Source: Candidatus Sulfotelmatobacter sp.
GTDB lineage: Bacteria > Acidobacteriota > Terriglobia > Terriglobales > Acidobacteriaceae
Assembly (NCBI GenBank): GCA_036500765.1
Contig: DASYBM010000004.1
Location: 992,001 to 1,056,000 of the forward strand
Direction of reading: 5' to 3'
DNA: 64,000 bases
Shown here: positions 51,137 through 60,334 of the stretch, one piece after another
Layout: the number at the start of each line of letters is the position of its first letter
How positions within the stretch are numbered: the stretch's first letter is position 1
The notes under the pieces: generated by a model
Databases searched by the model: none
Told to the model about the DNA's origin: nothing
The model's input: only the letters and a program-made list of their open reading frames with translations
Made by a program: the position numbers and the translations under genes

Positions 51137-52060
51137 TTAAGGCTTGGAGTCTTGCGCTACCGGCAGATTGAAGCCGCCAGATCCCACAGCTGCGCTCCGT
51201 GCAGACCCGTTTGCGCCAGCCCGGTTCGCTTGACCGACTGCCACTTCTGGCGCGTGCGTGCGCGACAGTGCCCGATCCACCATGCCTTCGAACATCGGGA
51301 TCAGAGAATCGGGAGGAAGCGGATAATGAATGTCAGAAAGACTCTGCTCCCAGCGCTGCGGTTGGAGAAGGGATAGCGACAAATCGCGCGCGGGACTCTT
51401 CAACACAACGTAGCCGAACCATACCAGCAAGGTGCTGTTGTAAGCTCCCATGTTGAGAATACTCATCCAGGTACCGCCCAGATGATTTCCAACCCAGGAC
51501 GAAATCAGAGCCAGTTCGATCACCGCGAAAGAGCCGAAACCTAAGGCAATGCCGAAGCTGTGCTGCCGCCGGCTTACCCCCACATAGTGCGCAAAGAAAA
51601 GTAGGAAAAGCACCGTTCCCACCTGAATGATGCGTACACATCGTTGCGCGGTGATGATGGCTTGCATCCAGGGTGCGAACGCAGACGAGTTCGTGGAAAC
51701 TGAAACCACTCCGGCGACCAGCAGCATCACCAGTCCAGCCCACTTGAACAGCACCGTGCCTAGATCGCGGAGAGTGTGGAAGGCGCGGAACACGTCGACG
51801 AATATCTCGTGAATCACGGCGAAGCCGAATGCCACGCTGAGAGCATCGAACCCCCAGTACAGGTAAAACATGGCGGAATAGCTGTGCAGCGATGCGGTGA
51901 AGACGACGACAAACGTGGCCAGTTGAACCGCGATATACGCAAAGAAGAATTTGAATTTGCGCTGAAGTCCGGCCCGCAACATTAGAGCGCCAATTCCCGT
52001 CAGAAGTACGGGATGCGCGATCCAGAGCGTGTAGTAAAGAATCTTAATCTTCTCGCTCAT
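51137..52060 (-). CDS. Multi-pass membrane protein of unknown function
   Basis: A 307-residue protein with about seven hydrophobic segments from the N-terminus (LYYTLWIAHPVLLTGIGALM; FFFAYIAVQLATFVVVFTAS; FALISSWVG-like regions) and a hydrophilic tail of about 80 residues (LLQPQRWEQSLSDIHYPLPP, ending in an Ala/Gly-rich part). No enzyme motif seen. ATG at 52060 (SEKIKILYYT) is chosen since the upstream open frame to 52183 is hydrophilic. Similar proteins are common and uncharacterised in Acidobacteriota, as far as I recall. Confidence 0.65.
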   Translation of the reverse strand: MSEKIKILYYTLWIAHPVLLTGIGALMLRAGLQRKFKFFFAYIAVQLATFVVVFTASLHSYSAMFYLYWGFDALSVAFGFAVIHEIFVDVFRAFHTLRDLGTVLFKWAGLVMLLVAGVVSVSTNSSAFAPWMQAIITAQRCVRIIQVGTVLFLLFFAHYVGVSRRQHSFGIALGFGSFAVIELALISSWVGNHLGGTWMSILNMGAYNSTLLVWFGYVVLKSPARDLSLSLLQPQRWEQSLSDIHYPLPPDSLIPMFEGMVDRALSRTHAPEVAVGQANRAGANGSARSAAVGSGGFNLPVAQDSKP

Positions 52061-52325
52061 GCGTCTTGCTCGCCCTCGGTTGCCCTGGTCGCCTTCGCAC
52101 GCTGCCAGACACTGGGAGGTGATTCGGCAAAGACAACGGTACCGGTTCTCCCCCTCCCGTTCAATGGACCGAAGTAACCGCAAGTAACGTTACCGTTATG
52201 GGAACTGCAACGCAAGGTTACCTTCGTGCTATTGGGAGCGGGCAACGTTTCTTCGGGGATCCGGAAACAGGTCTGAACCCTACCCAGATGGTTCGTGGGC
52301 TCCGAATGGTCAACCCTGGCGCCGA
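52061..52325. other. Intergenic region with a short open frame
   Basis: A 62-codon frame (52057-52245, minus strand, TTG start) encodes a Thr/Gly-rich segment (KVTLRCSSHNGNVTCGYFGP) that looks like a beta-rich fragment. It has no ribosome site, and without a start upstream it could be a gene remnant. No other feature is seen. Confidence 0.35.
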
Positions 52326-52757
52326 CTAAGCGTCGGGCATGGAGTGGATGTACGCACGCATCATGCGCACTTCATCATCCTTTTCATCCAGATCATGCAA
52401 CAGGATGTCGCGCAAGGACACAATGCCGATCAACTGACCGTCATGGCAGACCGGAAGATGGCGGAAGCCGTGGCGGCGCATCAGCGTCATGCAGTTTTCC
52501 AAATTCTCGTTCATGCTGACGGTGAGCGGATCATCGGTCATCACCTCCGCCATACAGGTGCTGCGCGGATCGCGGCTTTCCGCGACCACGCGCTTCATCA
52601 GGTCGCGTTCTGAAAAAATTCCGACCAGTTTGCCGTTGTGGACAACAGGCACGGCTCCAATGTTGCGCTCGACCATGACGCGCACCGTTTGGAGCACGGT
52701 GTAGCCCAATTCCGCATGATATGTGTCCTGAGCCTTAATCAGGTCGCAGATACGCAT
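52326..52757 (-). CDS. CBS-domain pair protein
   Basis: A 143-residue stand-alone CBS pair (Bateman module). CBS1 is about 1-65 (TVLQTVRVMVERNIGAVPVV, GIFSERDLMKRVVA), CBS2 about 70-135 (MTDDPLTVSMNENLENCMTL, HGFRHLPVCHDGQLIGIVSL, RDILLHDL). These bind adenine nucleotides to sense energy state. ATG at 52757 has GGAGGTG upstream; the frame is open to 53018 through repeat sequence. It is downstream of the DUF58 gene on the same strand. Confidence 0.92.
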   Translation of the reverse strand: MRICDLIKAQDTYHAELGYTVLQTVRVMVERNIGAVPVVHNGKLVGIFSERDLMKRVVAESRDPRSTCMAEVMTDDPLTVSMNENLENCMTLMRRHGFRHLPVCHDGQLIGIVSLRDILLHDLDEKDDEVRMMRAYIHSMPDA

Positions 52758-52881
52758 TTTGACACCTCCCCGGTACAGCATTCCGAGTTGTCCAAAAGCA
52801 TCTACCGGGTCGCGAGTATATGCCGAAAAGCAGATGTATGGAAAGCGAAAAAGGTTGGCGAGAAGAAACAACGTCCATGTA

Positions 52882-52983
52882 CAGCGGACAACTCCTGTCC
52901 GCTGCCTTTGATTTTGAACTTGCCTTTGCCCTTGCCTTTGATTCGATCTTACCTCTGACTTTGATCCTGACCTCGACTGAGGC
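52882..52983. repeat. Palindrome and TTTGATT/TTGACCT repeat tract
   Basis: CAGCGGACA/TGTCCGCTG (52882-52904, 5-nt loop) is followed by degenerate units TTTGATTTTGAACTTGCC, TTTGCCCTTGCC, TTTGATTCGATCTTACC and TTTGATCCTGACCTCGAC to about 52975. It lies between the CBS and DUF58 genes and runs into the end of the DUF58 reading frame. Confidence 0.65.
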
Positions 52984-54466
52984 ACTCTTCCGCGAAGATG
53001 AAGTACGAAGAGTTCCACAAAGCTGCCGGAACGGTTCCGCGCGGGCGCGCCGTGACCACGATATTGTATTCATCGGAACTACTCAGATTCATCTCACAAA
53101 GGGCATCCACGGCTGGAACCCTCGGCTCGGACCGCCCTGGCTCGATCACCGCCAGCCACGACAGAAACTCGTGCAGATCGCGCGTGCGTGGGCGTCCGGG
53201 GACGACGAAAGATAACTCCGCGTCCTGGGTGGTAGAGAATTGCCAGGCCAGAGTTGCCGTGAGATCGACGGCCCGCTCATAGGCGCGTTCGGAAATCCGG
53301 CCAGATTCAGGATTATCCAAAGCGATGCACAGCTTGCGCTCGTCTTCGCGGGCAAACTCGCGGACTTTCAGCGAGCCGGACTTCGCCGTGGCCTTCCAGT
53401 CCACGTGCCGGGCGGAATCCTCCGGCATATATTCGCGAATGCGGTAAAGTTCCGAGCCCCGGCCGCGGACAAAGCTTTCCCACCCGCCGCGCACCAGCGG
53501 CAGAACATCGAACGCCTCTTGGATGACGTCGATGCGAGGATAGACCAGCACTTCCCGAGGTAACGACACATGTCGGGTCTTGGTAAGAAAGGCGAAAGGA
53601 AAGCGTGTAGCCAGGCCGAAGTTGTCTTCACGATAGCGACCGCGCTGATCAAATCTCAACTCCAGATCGGCGGAAACATCAGCCTGAGGCGGAACAAACG
53701 GAAAATAAGCCATTCCCTGAAAGATTCCAGGAGGCGGAGGAAGCACGGTCACGCGGCGCAGGCGCCGGTCCGGCAGCCGCAGCCACTGCTGCTCCATCGG
53801 ACGGTTAAAGGGAAAGGCGAACGTAGTCGGCTCCCACTGCCACTGCTTGGTTGCCTTCTTTTTCTTCTTGCGCGTGGAAATCACCTGAATGGAAAACGAC
53901 GGAAGAAATCTTCGGGGGTTCCGCAGCACGATGCGTCCCGCCACCGGACGTCCCGCGAAGACGTGCTCCGGCAGGCGCACATCCAGTTCCAGATATCGCA
54001 GCACCCACGCAGAAACAATCCCCGACACGAGTATCGCCGCCAACATGGCTGCCACGACGATGTACAGAAGATTGTTTCCGGTGTTCAGCGCGGCAATGCC
54101 GATGATGATCGTGACCAGCACATACACGATGCCGGCTCGAGTCACTTCATAGTCGAAAGACTCCCGCAGGCGCTCGACGGCCACGCGGCGCGCCAGATAC
54201 GGCACGGTCACCAGCCCCACCATGGTGGCGACGATCAGCGAAGTCGAAGCCAGAATCAGAGTGGTCCAGAAGTTGCCGGCGTCGCGCGATACGGTGGAAA
54301 AAAGTGCCGCGGCGAAGGCCACGCCCAGACCCACGAGGGCGAGCAGAAACTTCACCCAGACTTCCGCCGAAGCCGATTGCAGCCACTGCGCGAAACGGCT
54401 AGGCACAGACGGCTCTGATTTCAACGGATTGGCGTACGCAGAACCCACTGCCCCCGAGCCTAGCAT
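52949..54466 (-). CDS. DUF58 membrane protein
   Basis: A 505-residue protein with transmembrane segments near the N-terminus (FLLALVGLGVAFAAALFS, TTLILASTSLIVATMVGLVT, GIVYVLVTIIIGIAAL, YIVVAAMLAAILVSGIVSAW). The DUF58 core is near 350-420 (GRGSELYRIREYMPEDSARH, then VDWKATAKSGSLKVREFARE), a VWA-like region that usually works with a MoxR ATPase. No moxR gene is adjacent here. Its 3' end consists of SRGQDQSQR-like residues encoded by the repeat tract. Likely a membrane-complex factor; precise role unknown. Confidence 0.85.
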   Translation of the reverse strand: MLGSGAVGSAYANPLKSEPSVPSRFAQWLQSASAEVWVKFLLALVGLGVAFAAALFSTVSRDAGNFWTTLILASTSLIVATMVGLVTVPYLARRVAVERLRESFDYEVTRAGIVYVLVTIIIGIAALNTGNNLLYIVVAAMLAAILVSGIVSAWVLRYLELDVRLPEHVFAGRPVAGRIVLRNPRRFLPSFSIQVISTRKKKKKATKQWQWEPTTFAFPFNRPMEQQWLRLPDRRLRRVTVLPPPPGIFQGMAYFPFVPPQADVSADLELRFDQRGRYREDNFGLATRFPFAFLTKTRHVSLPREVLVYPRIDVIQEAFDVLPLVRGGWESFVRGRGSELYRIREYMPEDSARHVDWKATAKSGSLKVREFAREDERKLCIALDNPESGRISERAYERAVDLTATLAWQFSTTQDAELSFVVPGRPRTRDLHEFLSWLAVIEPGRSEPRVPAVDALCEMNLSSSDEYNIVVTARPRGTVPAALWNSSYFIFAEECLSRGQDQSQR

Positions 54467-54549
54467 TCCCCGCCAGAACGGACAATGGGGATTCGGCTTG
54501 CGGCGAAAGCGTTCGTAACCGCACCCACTCGGAGCGGATCGGCGATAAG

Positions 54550-54637
54550 AAAAAAGGCCACGGATTGGAACGGATCAACACGGATACTTCAAGAAACTTA
54601 GCGGGATATCCGTGGAAATCCGTGTAGATCCGTGGCC
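54550..54637 (-). terminator. Large ATCCGTG inverted repeat and terminator
   Basis: Imperfect arms 54556-54586 (GGCCACGGAT..., ...CACGGATA) and 54607-54637 (TATCCGTGG..., ...GATCCGTGGCC) contain three ATCCGTG copies each, some diverged. An A-run at 54550-54555 gives a T-run after the stem on the minus strand. It lies 15 bp past the E1 gene and should end its transcript. Confidence 0.75.
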
Positions 54638-54652
54638 AAAGGTATCTGTCCT

Positions 54653-56875
54653 TCAGTAGGCCGCCAGTTCCTTCATGGCCAGAAACAAATCGTTCGGCTG
54701 CGGCAGAATCGCGTCTTCCAAGATCGGCTGATAAGCCACGAACACATCTTTCGCAGCCACGCGACGCACGGGCGCGTCGAGTTTATCGAAAAGCTGATCC
54801 GCGATGCGGGCCGCAATCTCGGCCCCATAGCCCCAGCTCAACGTGTCTTCGTAGGCGACGAGAGCGCGATTGGTCTTGGCAACCGACGCGGCAATTGTCT
54901 CCCAGTCGAACGGATTCAGGCACCGCAAGTCGATTAATTCAATTTTTACGCCCTGCTCGCGCTCCAATTTCTGCGCTGCCTGTAGAGCCCGCGGCACGAC
55001 CGCTCCATAGGTAATCACGGTTAAGTCGGTACCAGGCTGAACAATCTTCGCCTTGCCGAACGGAATCATGTAATCCGGCCCGGGATATGCAGCGCGCCCA
55101 AACGATTCCCGATACAGCCGCTTGTGTTCGAGAAACAGCACCGGATCGTCGCAGCGGATCGCCGTCCGCAAGAGCCCGGCAGCGTCCTGAGAGTTCGAGG
55201 GAAACACAACACGCAGCCCGGGAATGTGCGTGAACACGCTCTCCCCACACTGTGAGTGATAAATGGCGCCGCCAGTGAGATATCCGCCGATGGCGACGCG
55301 AACCACGACGGGACAGGAGAATCCGTTGTTCGAGCGCCAGCGGATCGTCGGCAATTCGTCGCGAAGCTGCATCATCGCGGGCCAGATGTAGTCGAAGAAT
55401 TGAATTTCGACAACCGGCTTCAGCCCGCGCGTGGCCATTCCGGTGGCGCGTCCAATGATCGAAGCCTCGGCCAGCGGAGTATTGAACACGCGATCATTGC
55501 CGAACTCGCATTGCAGGCCAAAAGTCAGCTTAAAGACCCCGCCCTTGCCCTTCACCAGCTTCCGCTTCAAATATTCTTCGCGGCTGCAATCGGCGACATC
55601 TTCGCCAAAGATCACGATGCGCTCATCGCGCTTCATTTCGTCGCGTAGCGTCGCCGTGATGAGATCGGCCATCGTCTTGCCAGCCGGCTTTTTACCGTCA
55701 GCAGGAAGTTCTGCCGCTACAGCCTGAGTATCGAAAACCGACGACGCGGGATCGAGATCGGGAGAATAAACGAATTTCGTAATCGATTCCGGAGCGGGCG
55801 GCAGCGCTTCGAGCGCCCGGTCAACCGCGGCCTGCAACTGGGCTTCAACTTCTTTTTCGAGTTGATTGATGCCCTTTTCGTCGAGGATGTCTTCGCGCAA
55901 CAGAAACATCTGGGTGCGCGTCACCGGATCGCGCTGCGCGTCGCGCTCGCGCTCGGTGTCAGGCCGATAGAGCCGTTCGTCGTCCGACAATGAGTGCGAA
56001 TACGGGCGAATCACGTGAGCATGAACGAAAGACGGCCCATGCCCCTCGCGGCAATAACGCGTCGCCCGTACGAATGCCGCATAGCTCGCGATCGGATCGG
56101 TCCCGTCGACTTCTTCGAAATGGAAATTCGGAAATCCAGAGACCAGGCGCGATATGCTTCCCCCGGCAGTCTGCACTTCTACCGGCACCGAGATCGCGTA
56201 GCCGTTGTCTTCGACGCAGAAAATCACCGGCAACTTTCCCAGGGCGGCAGCATTCATCGCCTCCCAAAACTCGCCTTCACTCGAGGTGCCGTCGCCGAGA
56301 GAAACGTACGTGACTTCGTCCCCCTGAAAGCTGACATTCTTAAACTGCCGGTAATCGACGAAATCGGAGGCCGGAATTTCGGCGGCCTTAGGATGGCGCG
56401 CTAAATAACGCCCGGCTTCCGCGCACCCAATCGCCTGCAAAATCTGCGATCCCGTCGGCGACGACTGCGTCACGACGTTCAGCCGCGGATAGCTCCAGTG
56501 CGAAGGCATCTGCCGCCCGCCGGAGCTGGGATCATCGGCCGCGCCCACGCCTTGAAGAAACATCTCGTAAGGCGCAACGCCAAGCGCCAGGCACAGCGCC
56601 CGATCCCGATAGTAAGGATAGAACCAGTCGTACCCGGGCTTCAGCGCCAGCCCGGCCGCTACGCCAATGGCCTCATGCCCGGCGCCCGACATTTGAAAGA
56701 AAATTTTCTGCTGCCGTTTCAGCAGGATTTCCCGGTCGTCGATGCGTCGAGAAGTGTAAATCAGCCGGTAAGCCTGGATGAGCTGATCGCGGGTGAGTCC
56801 CTCGTACAGCTTGCCCTTCTTCGTGCCACCATTGCCCGTCAGGGCCAGCTTAGGGTCGATCTTCGTCGTGGCCAT
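54653..56875 (-). CDS. 2-oxoacid dehydrogenase E1, fused alpha and beta subunits (branched-chain type)
   Basis: A 740-residue thiamine-diphosphate enzyme with both E1 subunits in one chain. The alpha part (about 30-330) has the TPP motif [20 protein letters not shown], then [10 protein letters not shown]. The beta part (about 405-735) reads [20 protein letters not shown], then [12 protein letters not shown], then [18 protein letters not shown]. The fusion is typical of a group of branched-chain/2-oxoisovalerate dehydrogenases in Bacteroidota and Acidobacteriota. It decarboxylates 2-oxo acids and passes the acyl group to a lipoyl E2, whose gene is not here. It is likely used in branched-chain fatty-acid supply. 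Confidence 0.9.
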   Translation of the reverse strand: MATTKIDPKLALTGNGGTKKGKLYEGLTRDQLIQAYRLIYTSRRIDDREILLKRQQKIFFQMSGAGHEAIGVAAGLALKPGYDWFYPYYRDRALCLALGVAPYEMFLQGVGAADDPSSGGRQMPSHWSYPRLNVVTQSSPTGSQILQAIGCAEAGRYLARHPKAAEIPASDFVDYRQFKNVSFQGDEVTYVSLGDGTSSEGEFWEAMNAAALGKLPVIFCVEDNGYAISVPVEVQTAGGSISRLVSGFPNFHFEEVDGTDPIASYAAFVRATRYCREGHGPSFVHAHVIRPYSHSLSDDERLYRPDTERERDAQRDPVTRTQMFLLREDILDEKGINQLEKEVEAQLQAAVDRALEALPPAPESITKFVYSPDLDPASSVFDTQAVAAELPADGKKPAGKTMADLITATLRDEMKRDERIVIFGEDVADCSREEYLKRKLVKGKGGVFKLTFGLQCEFGNDRVFNTPLAEASIIGRATGMATRGLKPVVEIQFFDYIWPAMMQLRDELPTIRWRSNNGFSCPVVVRVAIGGYLTGGAIYHSQCGESVFTHIPGLRVVFPSNSQDAAGLLRTAIRCDDPVLFLEHKRLYRESFGRAAYPGPDYMIPFGKAKIVQPGTDLTVITYGAVVPRALQAAQKLEREQGVKIELIDLRCLNPFDWETIAASVAKTNRALVAYEDTLSWGYGAEIAARIADQLFDKLDAPVRRVAAKDVFVAYQPILEDAILPQPNDLFLAMKELAAY

Positions 56876-57048
56876 CCGCTTCTTGGGTCCCCTGTTTCCT
56901 ATGTGGCTACTTCTCTTAGATTCCGATCCGCGTCCCAGGATTCTATGCGACCTTCGGAACCTGTTGGATTGTAAATGGTAATCAGGGGTTGGAAAGCGAT
57001 GATTTTTTCAATCGTGAAACGCCTCCGGTCAGACCATACGACCCATCA

Positions 57049-57465
57049 CTATTCGCGGGCCGGAAACGTTTTCAGATACTCCCGAAGCTGGTCCCGCACC
57101 GCCCGAAACACCGCCAACCGCTCTTCCTCGGAGCCTTTGTGATCGGCAGGATCCACGAAACTATGATGAATGGTCCTTGTTTCGACGGGAAAGATCGGGC
57201 AAACTTCGCGCGCGTTATCGCAGACCGTGAGCACATAGTCGAAGTTCTGGCCCGCGAATTCGCTCTCGTGCTTCGAGCGCTGCCCCGTAATGTCGATGTC
57301 CAGTTCGCGCATCACAGCAATAGCCTCGGGCCGGACTTTGCTCGGGTTCACGCCTGCGCTAAAGACTTCAAAGCGATCTCCCGCGTCGTGGCGCAGCAAA
57401 CCCTCGGCCATCTGGCTGCGAGCCGAGTTGCCAGTACAGAGGATTAAGACTGACTGTTTCTTCAT
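57049..57465 (-). CDS. arsC: Arsenate reductase, thioredoxin-coupled LMW-PTP type
   Basis: A 138-residue enzyme that reduces arsenate to arsenite. It has the P-loop CTGNSARSQ with nucleophile C10, and C82 and C89 in VCDNAREVCPIFP, the exact triad of the S. aureus/B. subtilis type that is recycled by thioredoxin. The ATG overlaps the TGA of the aqpS gene (ATGA). It is the last gene in the arsR-arsM-aqpS-arsC operon. Confidence 0.95.
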   Translation of the reverse strand: MKKQSVLILCTGNSARSQMAEGLLRHDAGDRFEVFSAGVNPSKVRPEAIAVMRELDIDITGQRSKHESEFAGQNFDYVLTVCDNAREVCPIFPVETRTIHHSFVDPADHKGSEEERLAVFRAVRDQLREYLKTFPARE

Positions 57466-58142
57466 AATATGTCCGGTTTGTCGACTGCCGTAATTTCAGG
57501 ACGCGCCATCCAACGAAAAGCCAACGTCGCGGCCAGTCCACCGGCCAATTGGGCAACGATGAAAGCAGGAACGTCGGCAGGTCGAATCCCGGCAAACGTG
57601 TCGCTGGCCAGACGCGCCAGAGTTACCGCCGGATTCGCAAACGAAGTGGAGGACGTAAACCAATAGGCCGAGGTAATGTAGGCGCCGACAGCAAACGACA
57701 CAGCGGTGGAGTGGGCGCGGGCGCATCCCCAGATCACCGCGAGCAGACCAAACGTGGCAATGAATTCACTCCACCAAAGAGGCCATCCGCTCCGCGTGTG
57801 ATGAGAGAGGAAAAACAGCGGCAGGCCAAACATGGCATTCGCCGCAGCGACTCCGCCGAAAGCGCCGAGGATCTGCGCAGTCAAATATCCAGGCACTTCG
57901 CGCCATGCCATGCCGCCTTGCATGGCATCGGCCAATGTGACCACGGGGTTGAAGTGCGCACCCGAAATCGGCCCCAGCGCCAGGATCAGCGCCACCAACG
58001 CCGCTCCCGTCGCCACCGAGTTGGCGAGCAGCGCTATCGCCATATTGCCGCTGGCTAAGCGCTCGCCCATGATGCCGGAGCCAACTACCGCCATCAGCAG
58101 AAAGGTCGTGCCCAGCGCCTCAGTTGCAACACGTCGGACCAC
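57462..58142 (-). CDS. aqpS: Aquaporin-like arsenite channel
   Basis: A 226-residue MIP-family channel with about six helices. The two signature boxes are GAHFNPVVT (N65-P66-V67, so NPV instead of NPA) and FANPAVT (NPA, near 170). In Sinorhizobium AqpS lets arsenite made by ArsC leave the cell down its gradient. Its position between arsM and arsC fits that role. The GTG start at 58142 has GGAGG 6 nt upstream and overlaps the arsM end by 23 nt; the stop overlaps the arsC ATG. No ArsB or Acr3 pump is in the operon. Confidence 0.88.
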   Translation of the reverse strand: MVRRVATEALGTTFLLMAVVGSGIMGERLASGNMAIALLANSVATGAALVALILALGPISGAHFNPVVTLADAMQGGMAWREVPGYLTAQILGAFGGVAAANAMFGLPLFFLSHHTRSGWPLWWSEFIATFGLLAVIWGCARAHSTAVSFAVGAYITSAYWFTSSTSFANPAVTLARLASDTFAGIRPADVPAFIVAQLAGGLAATLAFRWMARPEITAVDKPDIL

Positions 58143-58998
58143 AACATGCCTCCGGTGCGCGAGATGGTTTCACGGCGCGCGGTTTTACTGCTCGAAGAAA
58201 AGCGCTCAGAAACTTTCCATCTACTTGCGGAGCGATGACGTCAACATCGATTCCCTGCCCCGCAAGAAATTCGCGCGCATCTTCAGCTCGATAAATCCGC
58301 GTCGGCTCGATTTCAATCTGCTCGAACCCGGCGGCGCTCAACTTGCCGCGATAGTCGTTTTCATCGAGCGCGCCCGCAATGCACCCCACCCACGCCAGCA
58401 CACTCCGCCGAATCTCAGGCAGAATCTCTCCGCGAGTCACCACATCGGAGACAGCAAATCGCCCGCCCGGCTTCAGCACGCGAAAAGCCTCGCGCAAAAC
58501 TTTGTCTTTATCGGCCGAGAGATTGATCACGCAGTTCGAGATGATTACATCGACAGAATTATCAGGCAGCGGAATGTTCTCGATCTCGCCCTTGAGAAAC
58601 TCCACATTTTCAATTCCCGCCTTGCCTTTGTTTTCGTTGGCCAGCGCCAGCATCTCGTCGGTCATGTCGAGACCATAGGCCTTGCCAGTGGGACCAACGC
58701 GTCGAGCCGAAAGCAGCACATCGATGCCACCGCCGGAGCCGAGATCGAGCACGACCTCGCCCGGATTCAACTGGGCGAGCGCCGTCGGATTGCCGCAGCC
58801 GAGCGAGGCCAACAAAGCCTCTTCGGGAATCTGTCCGGCCTGCGCCGCGTCATAGAGGTTCGTGATAATCGGATCGCAGCACCCGGTGCTCGCAGTCGCG
58901 CCGCAACAGGAACTTCCTCCAGACTTCACGCGCAATGCGGCTTCCCCGTATTTCTGCTTCACAATTTCCTTGATGTCGGTCACGTCAGCGGTGCTCAT
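58120..58998 (-). CDS. arsM: Arsenite S-adenosylmethionine methyltransferase
   Basis: A 292-residue methyltransferase that turns arsenite into methylated arsenicals. The SAM-binding motif is [18 protein letters not shown] (near 75-92). Arsenic-binding cysteines appear in [15 protein letters not shown] (C31/C32, C40/C41) and [10 protein letters not shown] (C near 156), plus a Cys-rich end (ACCGPTCCN). The usual third cysteine (after a Y-G-x-C pattern) is not obvious. GGAGGAA 5 nt before ATG supports the start. It is second in the operon. Confidence 0.93.
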   Translation of the reverse strand: MSTADVTDIKEIVKQKYGEAALRVKSGGSSCCGATASTGCCDPIITNLYDAAQAGQIPEEALLASLGCGNPTALAQLNPGEVVLDLGSGGGIDVLLSARRVGPTGKAYGLDMTDEMLALANENKGKAGIENVEFLKGEIENIPLPDNSVDVIISNCVINLSADKDKVLREAFRVLKPGGRFAVSDVVTRGEILPEIRRSVLAWVGCIAGALDENDYRGKLSAAGFEQIEIEPTRIYRAEDAREFLAGQGIDVDVIAPQVDGKFLSAFLRAVKPRAVKPSRAPEACCGPTCCN

Positions 58999-59014
58999 GA
59001 ATTCCTCCTACTCA

Positions 59015-59371
59015 CTACTTGCAGATTTGTACGATGTCTTGCAGCCTCAGCGCCTTATTCCGGGTGCAACACTCCGCATAAAGGAACTGCAACAATTCCT
59101 GGAGAGCCTCGCAATTGGCCGTGTAGCGCAGAAACGTTCCTTCGCGATGCACTTCGACCAAGCCTTCGGTTCGCAGCTTGTCCAGATGATGCGAGAGGGT
59201 CGAGTTGGGAATTTCCAGCTCTGACTGAATGTCGCCTACGACTAGTCCCTCAGGATGCGCCGTAAGCAGCAACTGCATGATGCGCAGCCGTGACTCGGTT
59301 CCCATGGCCGAGAACATGTCCGCGTACCTGGCCACTCGTTCGGCAGATTTGATGGTCGTAAGCAACGGCAT
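59015..59371 (-). CDS. arsR: ArsR-family arsenic-responsive repressor
   Basis: A 118-residue winged-helix repressor (SRLRIMQLLLTAHPEGLVVG, then IPNSTLSHHLDKLRTEGLVE). Cysteines C87, C101, C102 and C117 are present; the vicinal pair C101-C102 near the C-terminus recalls AfArsR-type arsenite sites, whereas the classical ELCVCD helix site is missing. Promoter and operator overlap the start codon (see that entry), and no ribosome site exists, which suggests a leaderless mRNA. It leads the arsenic operon, ending 16 bp before the arsM ATG. Confidence 0.93.
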   Translation of the reverse strand: MPLLTTIKSAERVARYADMFSAMGTESRLRIMQLLLTAHPEGLVVGDIQSELEIPNSTLSHHLDKLRTEGLVEVHREGTFLRYTANCEALQELLQFLYAECCTRNKALRLQDIVQICK

Positions 59372-59405
59372 ATTTCCATATTACCGGAAATATAGATCAT
59401 GTCAA
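59369..59405 (-). promoter_or_regulatory. arsR promoter and operator overlapping the start codon
   Basis: On the minus strand TTGACA (59405-59400), a 16-nt spacer and TAATAT (59383-59378) form a near-consensus promoter. The ATG follows only 6 nt after the -10 box. A palindrome, ATATTTCC and GGAAATAT with 8-nt spacing (59370-59393), spans the -10 and the start codon. Repressor binding would block polymerase directly. Confidence 0.8.
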
Positions 59406-59531
59406 GCACGCTTATTTACACTAGGCCAATCCGATCTGGGTCAAAGACTCCAGTCACACCCATCGGTCGATCGGGACACGCACCGGTTGACTGCTGACGG
59501 CTGACTACGGAGTGCTTTATGCTGAAGGCAG

Positions 59532-60260
59532 ATGATTCATACACGTCGCGCCTTCGAACCGCACTCCATCAAGCTTGTAATCTTCGACCTCGACGGCACG
59601 CTGATCGACTCGCGCCTCGACCTCGTCCATTCCGTAAATGCGGCGCTCCGCCACATCGAACGCCCGGAATTACCCGATGACGTTATCGCCAGCTATGTGG
59701 GCGATGGCGCCCCCATCCTGATTCAACGCGCGCTGGGCGGCGAAGTCGTCGATGAGGCACTGGTCCGCAAAGGCCTGGAATTCTTTCTTTCTTACTACCG
59801 CGAGCACAAACTCGACCACACTACCGTTTATCCCGGAATCGCCGAGGCGTTGGCCGCAATTCAACAGGCTTCCCTTCAACAATCGTCAATTTATAAATCG
59901 GGGAACGGCAGTCCGCGCAAACTGGCCGTGCTATCGAACAAGCCGGTTAACCCTTCGCGGGCCATCGTAGAAGCCCTGGGCCTGGGACGATTCTTCTCGC
60001 AGATCTACGGCGGCAACAGCTTCGCCACCAAAAAGCCAGACCCTGAAGGCGCGCTAAAATTGCTGGAGGAGAGTGGCGTCCGCCCGGAGCAGGCTGCAAT
60101 TGTGGGCGATTCTCACGTGGACGTGCGTACCGGCCGCAATGCCGGACTGTGGACGATTGGAGTAACCTATGGCTTCGCGCCCCACACCTTAGGGAGCGAA
60201 CCGCCTGACGTGCTCGTCGATCAGCCGCAGGAAATTGGCGTCCTGTTCTCGCCAAGCTGA
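59532..60260 (+). CDS. HAD phosphatase, phosphoglycolate phosphatase-like
   Basis: A 242-residue HAD-superfamily hydrolase, probably Gph-like (2-phosphoglycolate to glycolate). Motif I is FDLDGTLIDS (nucleophile D19), motif II LSNKP, motif III K in ATKKPDPEGAL, motif IV VGDSHVDVRTGRNAG. The cap domain is about 30-105. Residues about 112-127 (QASLQQSSIYKSGNGSPR) lengthen the loop before motif II and look repeat-derived. The start has no strong ribosome site. It is divergent from the arsenic operon. Confidence 0.9.
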   Translation: MIHTRRAFEPHSIKLVIFDLDGTLIDSRLDLVHSVNAALRHIERPELPDDVIASYVGDGAPILIQRALGGEVVDEALVRKGLEFFLSYYREHKLDHTTVYPGIAEALAAIQQASLQQSSIYKSGNGSPRKLAVLSNKPVNPSRAIVEALGLGRFFSQIYGGNSFATKKPDPEGALKLLEESGVRPEQAAIVGDSHVDVRTGRNAGLWTIGVTYGFAPHTLGSEPPDVLVDQPQEIGVLFSPS

Positions 60261-60261
60261 A

Positions 60262-60307
60262 AGCCTTTGACGCCAAGGTCGCAAAGACATGACGCAAAGG
60301 CCCTAAG
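60262..60307. repeat. CTTTGCG-type repeat element
   Basis: AAGCCTTTGACGCCAAGG..., CGCAAAGACATGACGCAAAGG: diverged copies of GCAAAG/CTTTG in both orientations, able to pair AGCCTTTG with CAAAGGC. It lies between the HAD gene and the next gene. The CTTTGC repeats near 5729-5766 are similar. Confidence 0.5.
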
Positions 60308-60334
60308 GAGTATTCACCTCATCAATTATGAATT

